Shown: positions 1 to 11,278, counted from the stretch's first letter. The stretch: DNA of 64,000 nt from Marchantia polymorpha subsp. ruderalis (GCA_037833965.1 AP031355.1:15401501-15465500); one strand, 5' to 3'. A program made the numbers and translations. The notes: a model not told the origin generated them from the letters alone.

Positions 1-2
1 GC

Positions 3-767
3 AGGCGGACTCGCACTAAAGTCCACACCAGCAAGCTGTTAGCTAGAGTGGACCAGGAGTTGAGGGAATTGAAGGAGAAGCATGCATGCTTGTGGGGTCA
101 GTATAAACTTAATCAGAAATTCTACAAGTACTCCGAGAAGGTGAAGGATGAGAAACTGGACGAGCTCACCAAGGAGCAGGTGAAGTTCAAGGAAGCACTC
201 ATTTCTGAGCAGGCCCAGAATCGGATTTTGTCAGAGGAGCTCGTGCGACAGACGCGGTTGTTGGAACAATGTCAGCTCGCACGGCAGGCGGATGAGGAGT
301 TAATCCGCAGGTTACAGTCAGAGTGTGGCGAATTGAGAGCGCAACGTGCTGAGGCCGAATCGCAATTAGTGATAATTGAAGAGGATCGCAGGAAGGAGGC
401 GGATCGCACGAAGGTGGAGACGGTGAGGCGTGTCGCCCACTGTCTCAAGGGCTACGCCCACTGGGAAGTGAAGGCGCAGGAGAAACTCACACTGCGTGAG
501 TTTGAATTGCGCGCAGCCGGGTTGTTGTCAGGCGACAGTAGGAGTCGACGGAAGGTAGCAAAGAAGCTCGATGCTTTTCTGTCGAAGGCACAGGATACCA
601 TGTCCGCCCTCGAAGTGGAGGTGTCCGCGGCGTTGCAGCGGTTGGGACTGCGCAGTCGAACGGAAGATTGGCAGGGTAGGGAGTTAGTGCGCGGCAATCC
701 GCCGCGCAGGAGACGTAGTACAGGTTCCGCGGAGTGTAGTGTAGCGTGGTTCCGTGCAGGCGTGTAG
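3..767 (+). CDS. U3 ORF, C-terminal coiled-coil part (open at window edge)
   Basis: The frame is open from the window start and stops at 767; its N-terminal part is outside the window. The 239 residues from Met 48 match the C-terminus of the complete ORF at 14136-17243. They are rich in Glu, Lys, Arg, Leu and Gln with heptad-like spacing, consistent with a long coiled coil. A conserved block follows (LKGYAHWEV, then LREFELRAAGLL and GDSRSRRKVAKKL) and then a basic RRRRSTGSAE tail. It is encoded inside the LTR upstream of the TATA box, so the LTR's own promoter would not transcribe it from this copy. Function unknown; a self-associating structural or nucleic-acid-binding role is a guess from composition. 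Confidence 0.8.
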   Translation, partial: RRTRTKVHTSKLLARVDQELRELKEKHACLWGQYKLNQKFYKYSEKVKDEKLDELTKEQVKFKEALISEQAQNRILSEELVRQTRLLEQCQLARQADEELIRRLQSECGELRAQRAEAESQLVIIEEDRRKEADRTKVETVRRVAHCLKGYAHWEVKAQEKLTLREFELRAAGLLSGDSRSRRKVAKKLDAFLSKAQDTMSALEVEVSAALQRLGLRSRTEDWQGRELVRGNPPRRRRSTGSAECSVAWFRAGV

Positions 768-803
768 CGTAGTGCAGTGTAGTGCTAGGTAGAACTTAGA
801 AGG

Positions 804-811
804 TATAAAAT
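804..811 (+). promoter_or_regulatory. LTR TATA box with adjacent hairpin
   Basis: TATAAAAT lies 37 bp after the U3 ORF stop. A perfect 6-bp stem with a 5-nt loop (CCAGGC-GTTTT-GCCTGG, 816-832) follows directly. Both are conserved in every LTR here that covers this region. Transcription probably starts about 25-35 bp downstream, marking the U3/R border. Confidence 0.75.
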
Positions 812-1798
812 AGTTCCAGGCGTTTTGCCTGGGGTTCTTTCCCATCAGAAGTGCAGATCAGGAACCCATTTCCTTTGCGTGTTTGTGTCCTTGAGTTCTG
901 TCACCACGCACGAGGAGTTACAACTTAGCGTTCCGCATTTTGTAGCTGAAGGCCTTCGGCTGAATGTTCAGAGCTAGTCCATTGGTTAGAGACTTGAGTA
1001 GTTCGGATCTGCACCTGCGGGTGACTGCCGATGCTCAGAGCCAGTGACTAGTTAGATACTTGAACAGTTTCGCCCCTACACCTTCGAGTGTTTCTTTCTG
1101 ATTGTACTCCCTTGGGATTTTTCCCCTGAATGCCAAAGTGAAGTTTTGCTACTTCGTGTAAGCCTTGGTTGTAAATTCAGGTTACGCTGCAGCAGGTGCC
1201 TTGAGGGTAACCCCTGTAGTATTTCTGGGAATGACAAGTGCCTGAGAATTCAAACTCTTCAATAGACTGTTGTTGTGTTACTGGAATGTTTCACAGTGAG
1301 TCCTTCAGTGCGGACCTGTGTTCTCTGCGCGTTTTGTGAGTTGAGAGTGTTGTTCACCGCGTATGAGTGACTTCGATCCGAAGTAGGCAGTCCAAACCGG
1401 GTTTCCTACGCTAGCAGCAAGCTAGTGGAAGCGTTGTAAAAGCCGGAGTTGGAAGTCACTACCCGCAGCTTCGCTGAGTGTACTCTTGAGAGACTTCCCC
1501 CCTGAAATCTTGAGTAGAGGTCCTAACGGATCTCTGGGTAGTGTTTCTGTAGTTTCAGGTGTGTGTGTGTGTGTGTATGTACGCTGCACTGTGCGACCTC
1601 CGAGTGCGCTCCGAGTGGACACTTGCAGTATTTCTGGGAGTGACAGTCGCCTGAGAATTCAAACTCATCAATAGTCTGTTAAACGTGACACTTTGTACCC
1701 TGTGTGTTCCTCTGTCCCTGTGGGTTCGACCTTTCTACCACTATATTGCAGTTTTAGCCTTTAGTGGGTTATTACATAAGAAGCCGACAACTTCTTTT

Positions 1799-1816
1799 TG
1801 GCGCCGCTGCCGGGGA
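1799..1816 (+). other. Primer binding site (tRNA-Asp type)
   Basis: TGGCGCCGCTGCCGGGGA starts 22 bp after the LTR end. It is complementary, with one G-U-type mismatch, to the 3' end of plant tRNA-Asp (PBS normally TGGCGCCGTTGCCGGGG). Confidence 0.85.
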
Positions 1817-1862
1817 CAGTTGCGTCAACACCGGGGTTTTTACGAGCAGCCATGCTCGGTGA

Positions 1863-4697
1863 ATGTCGACTGGAGCTAGCGGGAGCAACCTAAGTGCTAG
1901 AGCTGTTCGCAGGTTCCGACGAGATTCAGAGAAGGCCGTGGAAGAGACACGGCGTCAAAACAAGAAAACACCAAAAAGAGTACCTAAGCCTAGTTCGGCC
2001 GACATCCTTGGGGAACCTACCCCCGGCGACTCGGAACCAAACTTGGTGCTTACAGTTCTACTAGATATTCCTTGCACGGACCCGCCTCGTGATTTAGAAA
2101 CGACCGCCCGAGAACCGTCGACAGACACACCGATGGCGGACGGACAAGCCAATGTGCGGCTACCTCAGCCGATTACTAAACATTCCTACCCAAAGTATAA
2201 AGGGAGTGGGGATGACGACGATGCAGATTCATACATCAAGTTGTTCGAATCGGTGTCTATTGCCAATCGCGAGATCGCAGACGACGACCGACTAAGGATC
2301 TTCCCAAGCCTTCTGCGGAAGAAAGCGAGGAGTTGGTACAATCACAAGAGCATCGATCCGACTGGGCTGACAACATGGGCCCAGCTGAAGGAGAAGTTCC
2401 TTCGCCGCTTCCGTGAGCTCGGCTACGACAGTCGGGTATTGACAAAGTTACGTAACTTGCAGCGAGAGAAGAAGGAGAGTCTGCGTGACTACACAGAGAG
2501 ATTTCTGGACCTCCTTGACAGAATACCGAAAACAGGACCAGGGTCCCCTTTCTCGGTACAACAAGCTGTGGATTGGTACGTGACCGGTTTAACTCGGGAG
2601 ATGGAGACCTTTTGCCGACGCAGCAAGTGCGACACTATTGAGGATGTGATTGCATCGGCAGAAGCCTTCGAAACTTCCACTCTCAACCGAAGAGGGAGAG
2701 AGAGACGGGAGTCAAAGGAGCGCAAACCGAAGGGAGGGCGAAGACGACGTAGAGGTACAACTCCGTCATCGGAGGAATTGTCTTCGGACGAGAACCGTTC
2801 CTCATCCGAAGAAGAGGAAACCTCATCGTCGGAGGAGGAGAAGAAGAGGAAGAAGCATGGGGCAGCGAAGAAGAAGGGCACCCGACGAGTGACTACGGAC
2901 AGAGCGCCGGGAGACATAGCCTCGAAGATGGAGACCCTTGTGAAGGACTTCGCCGATCTCAAGGTTCAAGTGGTAGGCGGGCATGATCGCCGAAAATCAC
3001 CCGGGAGAGTGCGAGCGAACTTATGGTGTACTACGTGCGGGGCGGTGGGACATGCAAACACCGAGTGCCTTACCACCCGTCCGTCATATCCATTCAACGC
3101 AGTGGAGTGGGCACAACCGTACTATGGAGAGCACCCCCAGTACTATGGAGAGGCTAGCGAAGAGACAGCCTACGCCGTCCAGTCGGTTCCCACCCCTTCT
3201 GCAGTTTCAGCAATGCAAGTCCCACGATATCATCCGGTGGATCGGGCCACTACAGTACCCGTGAGGCGGAGAGCACCTCCAGGGACGTTTGACCCACCGC
3301 CACCGCGAGCTTGTTATAACTGCGGGGAAGTTGGACACTTCTCACCGCAGTGTCCCCATCCAAAAAGGCGAAACGATTATGTTCCGACATGTAGTAATTG
3401 CAAGAAGACCGGACATACTGCGCCAGAGTGTGATCAGCCACCAGTCCCTCGGCCAGCGGTACGATTTGTGAACCCTCCTGCCAAGGAGGACGTCCAAGTT
3501 AACCAGGTCGAAGTAGGTTCAGACGGGGATGACGAAGACGAAGAATGGCCGGCGGAAGAGGTCATGTGCGCACGGGTCGAAACTCGTAGTTCCAAGAAAT
3601 CGAAGGAGCAAGAGCGTGACACTCGCAAGCACGAACGGAGAACCGACGACCGGACGGGAAAAGGGAAGGAGAAGACATCCAGCAAGTCCGACTTGCGACC
3701 TGCACGGAAGTCTTCAATTACGCGAGAGGCACCAGCAGTGCGCCCCCAGACAGCAGTCGAGGATGAGCCAGTACGCTTGCTGAAACGGGACTATGCTCCG
3801 GATATCCGCAACGAGGTAACCAACCTGTTGAAGGAAGCGATCCGCACTCAAAAGGACCCACAGCGGCTAGACTTGCCATCCTTCCTTGGGGCGAAGTTGG
3901 CAGCCACCGTGGAACCTCGCAGAGCGTCGCCGCCGACCCCGGCGACCCAACGCGCCCACTATGACTTGGTCGAAGATCTCAGGAGTCAAAAAGTGAACAT
4001 CACGTTCAAGCAGCTCCGAGAGGACAATAAGACGTATCGGAGAATGTTGATGCTTTCGCTACGGCGACCGCGGAAGCCGCGCGCATCCACCTCCTCTCAA
4101 GTATATCAAGTGGAGAGCGAAGACCAAGGGCCACCAGAGATCGATGTGGAAATAGCAGGGTGTTGTGTACGCAGGGTACCAATCGACTCTGGATCAGGAG
4201 TCAACATAATGACGGAGGATACCGCGAGAGCTTTGGGGTTCAGTCAATACGAACCCTCGAAGCGTGTGTTGAGATTAGCGGATCAGACGCGGAGAATGCC
4301 TGCAGGTATGCTGCGCAATGTCAAAACAATCATCGGTGGTGCGGACTTTCGGTTGACGTATATCATCCTTCAACCGATGATGAAGCAGGGCTATGACGTT
4401 CTGCTCGGGCGACCATGGCTATATGGCGCACAAGTCAGATGTGATTGGCGAAGGCATCGCCTTAAGTTTCCCCATCCTTCGGAACCGACCAAGACCATTA
4501 CGGTGCCCTGGAATAGGGTCAGACACGAAGGAGAGACCCCATCGACAAGTGCAGGTTACACATCGGGCGGGGACAGTGAGTCGACCGCGCGATCGGATTC
4601 CAGTGGTACCGAATCCGATTATTTCGTGGGATTCGTTGCCTGTTGTTCGGTGGGAGAAGAAGAAGAGCCGGAAGCTATTCAGCCGGAAGACGAATAG
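1863..4697 (+). CDS. gag: Gag polyprotein with aspartic protease (Element 1)
   Basis: This is a 944-codon frame starting MSTGASGSNL. Residues about 115-270 resemble the retrotransposon Gag capsid core (SWYN, then TWAQLKEKFLRRF and LRDYTERFLDLL). A Ser/Glu-rich and Lys/Arg-rich stretch lies at about 280-350. Three canonical CX2CX4HX4C zinc knuckles start near residues 389, 484 and 510. A retropepsin-like protease follows, with active-site DSGSG at Asp775 and a downstream DVLLGRPWL strand. Gag would package RNA in the cytoplasmic particle and the protease would cut the polyprotein. The frame ends at UAG, followed in the same register by pol. The start was chosen because it is the first Met after the PBS that leads into the conserved region. 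The frame looks whole. Confidence 0.92.
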   Translation: MSTGASGSNLSARAVRRFRRDSEKAVEETRRQNKKTPKRVPKPSSADILGEPTPGDSEPNLVLTVLLDIPCTDPPRDLETTAREPSTDTPMADGQANVRLPQPITKHSYPKYKGSGDDDDADSYIKLFESVSIANREIADDDRLRIFPSLLRKKARSWYNHKSIDPTGLTTWAQLKEKFLRRFRELGYDSRVLTKLRNLQREKKESLRDYTERFLDLLDRIPKTGPGSPFSVQQAVDWYVTGLTREMETFCRRSKCDTIEDVIASAEAFETSTLNRRGRERRESKERKPKGGRRRRRGTTPSSEELSSDENRSSSEEEETSSSEEEKKRKKHGAAKKKGTRRVTTDRAPGDIASKMETLVKDFADLKVQVVGGHDRRKSPGRVRANLWCTTCGAVGHANTECLTTRPSYPFNAVEWAQPYYGEHPQYYGEASEETAYAVQSVPTPSAVSAMQVPRYHPVDRATTVPVRRRAPPGTFDPPPPRACYNCGEVGHFSPQCPHPKRRNDYVPTCSNCKKTGHTAPECDQPPVPRPAVRFVNPPAKEDVQVNQVEVGSDGDDEDEEWPAEEVMCARVETRSSKKSKEQERDTRKHERRTDDRTGKGKEKTSSKSDLRPARKSSITREAPAVRPQTAVEDEPVRLLKRDYAPDIRNEVTNLLKEAIRTQKDPQRLDLPSFLGAKLAATVEPRRASPPTPATQRAHYDLVEDLRSQKVNITFKQLREDNKTYRRMLMLSLRRPRKPRASTSSQVYQVESEDQGPPEIDVEIAGCCVRRVPIDSGSGVNIMTEDTARALGFSQYEPSKRVLRLADQTRRMPAGMLRNVKTIIGGADFRLTYIILQPMMKQGYDVLLGRPWLYGAQVRCDWRRHRLKFPHPSEPTKTITVPWNRVRHEGETPSTSAGYTSGGDSESTARSDSSGTESDYFVGFVACCSVGEEEEPEAIQPEDE

Positions 4698-4703
4698 CAA
4701 TTA
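4695..4703 (+). promoter_or_regulatory. Gag-protease/pol boundary: UAG in read-through context
   Basis: The gag-protease frame ends TAG-CAA-TTA and pol continues in the same register. UAG CAA UUA is the classic leaky-stop context of tobamovirus replicases, and UAG suppression at gag/pol is known in gammaretroviruses. All three internal regions here (also 27330-27338 and 59063-59071) keep it exactly, so it looks like a designed boundary. Actual read-through is inferred. Confidence 0.75.
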
Positions 4704-6929
4704 ACGGTGGGACTGGGAAGGAGTGAGACGAGTCACACCGAGGGCATTGTCGACCCTAGTGACTGTCACGAAGTACAACTCAGTCCCGACAAGTGCTTGA
4801 AGGTATCAAGCACAGTGAGAGGGGACGAGCTAAGGAAAGTACATGCATTCCTTAGCCATTATGTCGACGTCTTCGCCTGGAAGATCGAAGACATGAAGGG
4901 GATACCTGCACGGTATGGGGAACACCGCATCGATTTACTGGACAACTCAGTACCCATACGACAGCGCCAGTATCGCCTCAACCCAAAATACTCCTTGCTA
5001 GTTAAGGAGGAGATAGATAAGTACTTGAGTGCTGGTATTATTTACCCAGTGCTCAGCAGTGAGTGGGTGTCGCCGATTGTTATCGTACCCAAGAAGTTGA
5101 CGGGTAAGATACGAGTGTGTCAGGATTTCCGGAAGTTGAATGCAGCAACACGCAAGGATCATCACCCGTTGCCCTTCACGGATGCCATTCTAGACCATGT
5201 CGCAGGACATGAATGCTATAGTTTCCTGGACGGGTTCTCAGGTTACAATCAGGTGTTTATCCGGGAACAGGACAAGGATAAAACTACGTTCACGACCGAC
5301 TGGGGAACTTACGCATACCACAAGATGCCCTTCGGTCTGTGCAACGCGCCTGCCACCTTTCAACGGATGATGACCAATATCTTCCAGGAACAACTGAGGA
5401 AGTTCCTGGAAATATTCATAGATGACTTCTGTGTCTTTGGGAAGCGGTCTGAACACCTAAGTCACTTGAAGCAGACCTTCGATAAATGTAGAGAGAGCAG
5501 TTTATCACTGCATCCCGAGAAGTGCTTTTTCTTTATGACTAGTGGGATCTTGTTGGGTCATCGGGTCTCGGCAGACGGCATTGCGGTGGACATTGAGAAG
5601 GTCAAGGTTATACTCGAGCTTGAGCCACCCACGAATCTAAGAGAGCTGCGAGCATTCCTGGGTCATGTGGGCTACTACCGAAGATTCATACACCTGTATG
5701 CAATACTGGCGGCGGACCTGACCAAGTTGTTGAAGAAGGACGAGTCTTATGCCTGGGGTGCGAACCAGCAGTCAGCATTTGAGGCTCTTAAGGCGAAACT
5801 CACGACCGCTCCCGTACTAAGGAGTCCAGACTGGAATCGACCATTCCATGTTTACGTTGACACATCTGCATTCGCCATCGGTGTAGTACTGAGTCAAAAG
5901 GATGACAACAAAAAGGACTACCCGATCTACTTTGCGAGCCGACAGCTGTCTCTAGCAGAGCGGAAGTACACCACGACGGAGAGAGAAGCGTTGGGGATGG
6001 TGTACTCCTGTAAAAAGTTCCGTCACTACCTAATCTGCTACGAATTTGTGTTTCATGTGGACCACTACGCATTGCAACACCTAGTCAAGAAAGCCGACCT
6101 ATCCGGTCGGATCGCCAGTGGGTGTTGTTACTACAAGAGTTCACCTACACAGTCCAGACCAGGAAAGGGGTGCACCACGAAAATGCGGATTACTTGTCCC
6201 GATTATGGACCCAGCCGACAGAGGAGGAATTGGTGGACGATTTTCCAGATGAAGAGTTATTTCAGCTGTCTGCAGGGCACGAGTCCCGCTATGCCGACCT
6301 GTATCGATATCTGCTAACCCTCCAGTGTCCCGTAGGCATGGATTTGGAACAGCAAACTGTCTTTATTCATAAGGCAGGCCCGTACCAACTCCAGCAGGGG
6401 GTTTTGTTCAAAAAGATGGCAGATGAGCGCTTATGCAGATGCCTGGAGGAATCAGAGGTACCAAGAATAGTGAGTGCGATGCATACAGAGGAGGCGGGTG
6501 GACACTATGCCACCAGGAACACGGTCACAAAGATTCTAAATGCGGGGTATTGGTGGCCGACCATGTTTAAGGATGTTCTCGATTACATTCGCAAGTGCGA
6601 CAGTTGCCAGAGGACGGGGAGACCGACGCCTACAACACGCTGGCCCCTGACTCCCATCATGCCTCTAGCACCTTTCGAAAAGTGGGGCATTGACTTTGTA
6701 GGGCCGATACAACCAGTGACTAGAAGCACACGAAGGCGCTACATTCTGGTAGCAACGGACTACGCCACCAAAATGGTAGAGGCCAGGGCCACCAGAAGGG
6801 ATGATGCTGCCACAGTGGCAGCCTTCTTGTTTGAGTCGATTATCACACGCTACGGATGTCCCTTAGAGCTAGTTAGCGACCGGGGCACGCATTTCCTGAA
6901 TCAGATCATCGAAGATCTGACACGGTATT
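4698..6929 (+). pseudogene. pol: pol, first part: RT, RNase H, start of integrase (Element 1)
   Basis: Reverse transcriptase is recognisable by FLDGFSGYNQV and the catalytic FIDDFCVFG, with KMPFGLCNAPATFQR between them. RNase H follows (VYVDTSAFAIG, then TTTEREALGMVYSCKKFRHYL). Integrase then shows its HHCC zinc region (HTEEAGGH...CDSC) and core motifs WGIDFVGP and VSDRGTH. The FLDG/FIDDF pair places it with Tat/Athila-like non-chromovirus Gypsy elements. This pol is broken: about one break in frame, and a solo LTR separates the rest of integrase (12247-12854). Confidence 0.9.
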
Positions 6930-7436
6930 TGTGGTACCCCACTTTTGGCAATTTTGAGAAAATTAAAACATTTTTGGAAAACTGTACCCTGGCAGCATTG
7001 TATATAGCCTTCGGTACATCAAAACAGAGTGAATCCGGAAGATCGCGGGGATTCTCGAGGGATCTTGTAGAATCTGGGATTTAGGGTGCAGCAGTAAGGA
7101 CAGGCACCACCCTCCCTGCGAGCTCTGCAGTTAGGATCTCTACGGCGCAAGGCGCAAAACCCGCCTTCGGAGGTTGCGTCCGCGGCTGTAGGGAAACCCT
7201 CCATAATTAGGTCAACCCTCGGGCGCCTTAACCAAGTTAGGATCCCGTTGAAAAGAGCTCGACGCATTGATTCCAACGAGCCCAAGAACGCTTGGAACGG
7301 ATGAGGACTTAGGGAGTTATCGCTATTGGAAGAAACGGAGGCGGTCGCCTACGGCGGAAAGAGTTCGCCACCGGCGCGAATTCCGCCTACGCGGAAGGGG
7401 GAATCAAGTTTTGTCCTATGCGCGGACGAAGGCGTT

Positions 7437-7452
7437 CGCCTGTGCACAGGCG
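7437..7452. repeat. 16-bp perfect palindrome, example of the family's dispersed word
   Basis: CGCCTGTGCACAGGCG is its own reverse complement. The same word and one- or two-base variants recur many times through every U3, both in noncoding DNA and in the ORF linker (for example 9517-9532). It can form a hairpin or cruciform. Confidence 0.85.
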
Positions 7453-8360
7453 CTTCGGCGTCGGCGGAAAATCCGCCTTGGGCCCTAGAAATGCGCCTTG
7501 TGAGGTAGAAAGTGTACGGCGCCTTCCGCGCCAGCGCGGCGCCGCGTACGTCGGAAGAGCCGCCAGAGTAATCAAATCGGTACGGACCATGCGGACGGGA
7601 AGGGTGGATGCGCTCTTGGATGGATGGAGTTGCGGCGGCGGAAGCGCCGACGAAGAGACAAGGAACGGACAGACTGGACGGAGACGGCTGACCACGGTCA
7701 ACGCCTTCCGCGCCAGCGCGACGTAGCGCACGGAATTCGCCTGCGCACAGGCGAACGCCTGTGCACAGGAGGATGAAGTTCCGTGCCGGCGGAGAATCCG
7801 CCGAGGCTCCTGCCTGCGCACAGGCAGGAGTTGAACTTTTGTCCGACATGCGGACACACGCGTCAAGGCAGAGGGGGATTGGCCGAGGGGCGGTACGAAC
7901 AAGTGTACCGCGCAAGGCGGAAAACTCGCCTTCGGCGCTACGCCCCCATGTCCGCAGGGTAATACGCTCGCGGAGTTCAAATCCGCCAATTCGAGCGTGA
8001 GAGTTTAATCGACGACGGCGGAGCGTGAAGCTGCGCGTGAGAGCGAAGACCGTTCCAGCGTACAGCCGGCGCGGCCATCAAGTGAGACGTTCTTCACGAG
8101 CAAGAGCCGACCATGACCTTCGACCGGGCGGCGGAGAACGTCCCATTCTTGAATTCGCGATTCCAATCTCTTGTGCGCGCTGCGCGCATCCATCTGCTGG
8201 CTGCGGAACATTCTCGACGTCGTCGCACAGGAGATTTCTTGTGACGGGAGAAGTGAATGCGCGTGATTTGGAATTGAGGGCGATTAGAGTTTGCCGAGAG
8301 AGAAAGGCGCTCGGGCGGTGCGGAAGTAGAATGAGCGGGCGAGCGAACCCCAGGAACGCA

Positions 8361-11234
8361 ATGACGAGACCGGGCAGATTGCGGATGGTCCCACTTCGCC
8401 TACCACAGAACGGGCTGCGCGCTTTCGAGGAGCGCTTAATAGCAAGAAAGCTCGATTTCTTGCTATGGGGATGGAACTACATCTGTGCGAATATGGTGCG
8501 CGAGTGGCTAGAGCCACAGGGACCACCCTCGCGCGGATTGCGTCCGCATGTTGACCGGTGGACAGTCCAAGATTGGGCGCAGGCGTTGGGAAGATGTGCT
8601 GGCATGCCAGGGCATCTCCTTTTCGATAGTGAGAGCATCAAGGTGACCAAGCAAGAAGAGGCGCAATTTGTGGAGCTGTTCAAGACCGGGAGGTCTACCA
8701 AGAATGGGTATAGGACCCGTGATTACAAGGATCGATTTCGCCGGACTTTGTCCGCGGCGCTGATGCAATTACTGCAGCCGCACCGCGCCTGCTACATCAC
8801 ATTGTGGCAGGTCTCTTTTGTGGAGTGCGTCATCGAGGGAACTCCAATTCACTGGGCGAGCATCCTGCACAGGGTGATGCGACAGCACGCGTTTGAGGAG
8901 AAGGGGGGAACTCTAAACCATCTTTCTCCTTTCCTCATCAATTTTTATCGACAGCGGAATTGTTTGACAGCGGCGGAGCTTGAACATTTTCCGCCATTGT
9001 CCATCGACCATCCCGGGAAGTATGTGCGGGAGAACGAGGTCGACACTGATGCAGAGGAGTCACCGACTTCTACCCCATCAAGACGGAGGGACGAAGGGAG
9101 ACACACTCCTGCAGCACGAGTGCCGCGGAAGCGGCGATGGAGGGAAGAGTCTGAAGAGGAGCAGCATCAAGAACCCTCTGCTCCCATTCGACCGCGGCCG
9201 CTGTGCGAGCCATACAGCCGGCCGAAGCAGAAGGCACGCAGACTGGTGTTACCAGCCGACAGTGCGGACACGGCGACAATTGCGACGGAGATAGGAAGTG
9301 CGTCGCCAGAGAGGCAGGAGGAAGCGCGGACGACCGCAGGAGCAACGGGCCACGCTGCAACCTCGACGGGAGAAAGGCCGCCTACGGGCCAAGGGCCTCC
9401 GGAGTTACCACGTGTTCCGTTTGCGCACAGACGAGCCTCCGCGGACGGACGAGCCTCCGCGGACCGGCGAACACAAGTGAACGTGGATCTACGCTTACGC
9501 GTGGGAAGGAGCAGTCCGCCTGTGCACAGGCGCTCACCTGCGCACGTGTCGCCTATGCACAGGTCGCCTGTGCACAGGACGCCTCCACACGTGCCGCCTG
9601 TGCACAGGCAAGAATCACCCCCGTTCCAACGTAGGAAGGGGAAGGAGCCGGCGGAAGAACCGCCTACGAGACACCGGCCCTCGGGGCCAGACCCTCCGGC
9701 GCACCACGCGCCGCAATTTGCGCCTTCGAGCCGAGGAGATACGAGCAGAGAGCGTGCGGAGGCCGCACCATCGGCGGGAAGTCCGCCGATAGATGCGCCT
9801 TCGGCGGTAGGGCCTATAGGCCAAGGAACATCGGGCGTGCGGCCCCCGGCCATGTCGCCTTCGGCGATAGATGTCCGCGGCGCTACGCCTGCGGCGGACA
9901 AGGCGCCGGCAAATGCGCCTGCGCACGGGCCGGGCACAGCCCCCACGGACCGATCAAGGGAGCAGCAACGGACGATGGAGCGGAGTGACTGTCCGCGGGA
10001 TGAAATCTCGATGCGCGATGCGCAATCAAACCCCGCGCAGTCACCCTCCGCTCGATCGCCTTCGGCGGCGGACGACGGCGGCAGAGAGGATGCGGTAGAC
10101 AATCAACAAGCGAGCGACGGGGATGCCGCACGGGTACATTCGCCTTCCGCCTTAGACATTTTGGCGACGAGCAGCGAGGCTGCAGCCGTGCCTTCGCAGG
10201 CAGCACACGTCGATGACGTGTAGCCCCACTCGGGGCAGTCGCCGACGCAATCAATGGCGACTGAAATTCTCCACTCGGATGATGACGATGGAGGCTCCAC
10301 GGAAGAAATGTCAGGAGCAGAAGACACCGAGGAGGAGGAGGAGGAAATTGTTGGAGCGCCGGCGGCGGCGCTCTCTGAGCAGGTGATTCCGTTGCTGCGG
10401 TACTTGGATCGCAAGGTCGATAAATACGCCGACCCACTCCAGCCGGGATCTTACATCGAGTTAGTGCGCAGGCGGACTCGCACTAAAGTCCACACCAGCA
10501 AGCTATTAGCTAGAGTGGACCAGGAGTTGAAGGAATTGAAGGAGAAGCATGCGTGCTTGTGGGGTCAGTACAAGCTTAATCAGAAATTCTACAAGCACTC
10601 CGAGAAGATGAAGGATGAGAAATTGGACGAGCTCACCAAGGAGCAGGTGAAGGTCAAGGAAGCACTCATTTCTGAGCAGGCCCAGAATCGGATTTTGTCA
10701 GAGGAGCTCGTGCGACAGACGCGGTTGTTGGAACAATGTCAGCTCGCACGGCAGGCGGATGAAGAGTTAATCCGCAGGTTACAGTCAGAGTGTGGCGAAT
10801 TGAGAGCGCAACGTGCTGAAGCCGAATCGCAATTAGTGATAATTGAAGAGGATCGCAGGAAGGAGGCGGATCGCACGAAGGTGGAGACGGCGAGGCGAGT
10901 CGCCCACTGTCTCAAGGGCTACGCCCACTGGGAAGTGAAGGCGCAGGAGAAACTCACACTGCGTGAGTTTGAATTGCGCGCAGCCGGGTTGTTGTCAGGC
11001 GACAGTAGGAGTCGGCGGAAAGTAGCAAAGAAGCTCGATGCCTTTCTGTCGAAGGCACAGGATACCATGTCCGCCCTCGAAGTGGAGGTGTCCGCGGCGT
11101 TGCAGCGGTTGGGACTGCGCAGTCGAGCGGAAGATTGGCAGGGTAGGGAGTTAGTGCGCGGCAGTCGGCCGCGCAGGAGACGTAGTACAGGTTCCGCGGA
11201 GTGTAGTGTAGCGTGGTTCCGTGCAGGCGTGTAG
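8361..11234 (+). pseudogene. U3 ORF region in solo LTR S1 (broken)
   Basis: This copy follows the complete ORF at 14136-17243 throughout. It has the globular N-terminal domain (LDFLLWGWNYICANMVREWL, then FLINFYRQRNCLTAAE), a Pro/His/Arg linker with a larger set of VHR units than Element 1, the acidic SDDDDGGSTEEMSG patch and the coiled coil. It has about one or two breaks. The start given corresponds to the Met that aligns with the start in the diverged family B copy; an upstream Met at 8113 is also present. Function unknown. Confidence 0.75.
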
Positions 11235-11270
11235 CGTAGTGCAGTGTAGTGCTAGGTAGGACTTAGAAGG

Positions 11271-11278
11271 TATAAAAT
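11271..11278 (+). promoter_or_regulatory. TATA box of solo LTR S1
   Basis: TATAAAAT followed by the CCAGGC/GCCTGG hairpin, in the same arrangement as the other LTRs. Confidence 0.7.

Larger units (their letters stand above)
1..1776 (+). repeat. 5' LTR of Element 1 (3' part only)
   Basis: This holds the end of the U3 ORF, the TATA box at 804-811, and the R/U5 region ending TTATTACA at 1776. It matches 16477-18266 almost perfectly. About 1 kb after the ORF stop has no long reading frame. It holds a (GT)n run (about 1559-1576) and a diverged 54-bp direct repeat. Confidence 0.95.

Noticed and set aside
1685-1879. A 64-codon frame spanning U5 and the PBS
   Set aside because: It covers noncoding LTR end and PBS, differs between copies and shows no conserved protein feature.
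1863-4697. Protein-coding host gene with CCHC zinc fingers
   Set aside because: Its position between PBS and pol, plus the capsid core and retropepsin motifs, show that it is retrotransposon gag.
9517-9612. Possible CRISPR-like array of palindromic repeats
   Set aside because: Units are palindromes with irregular, partly coding spacers inside a plant-type LTR; there is no regular repeat-spacer pattern.
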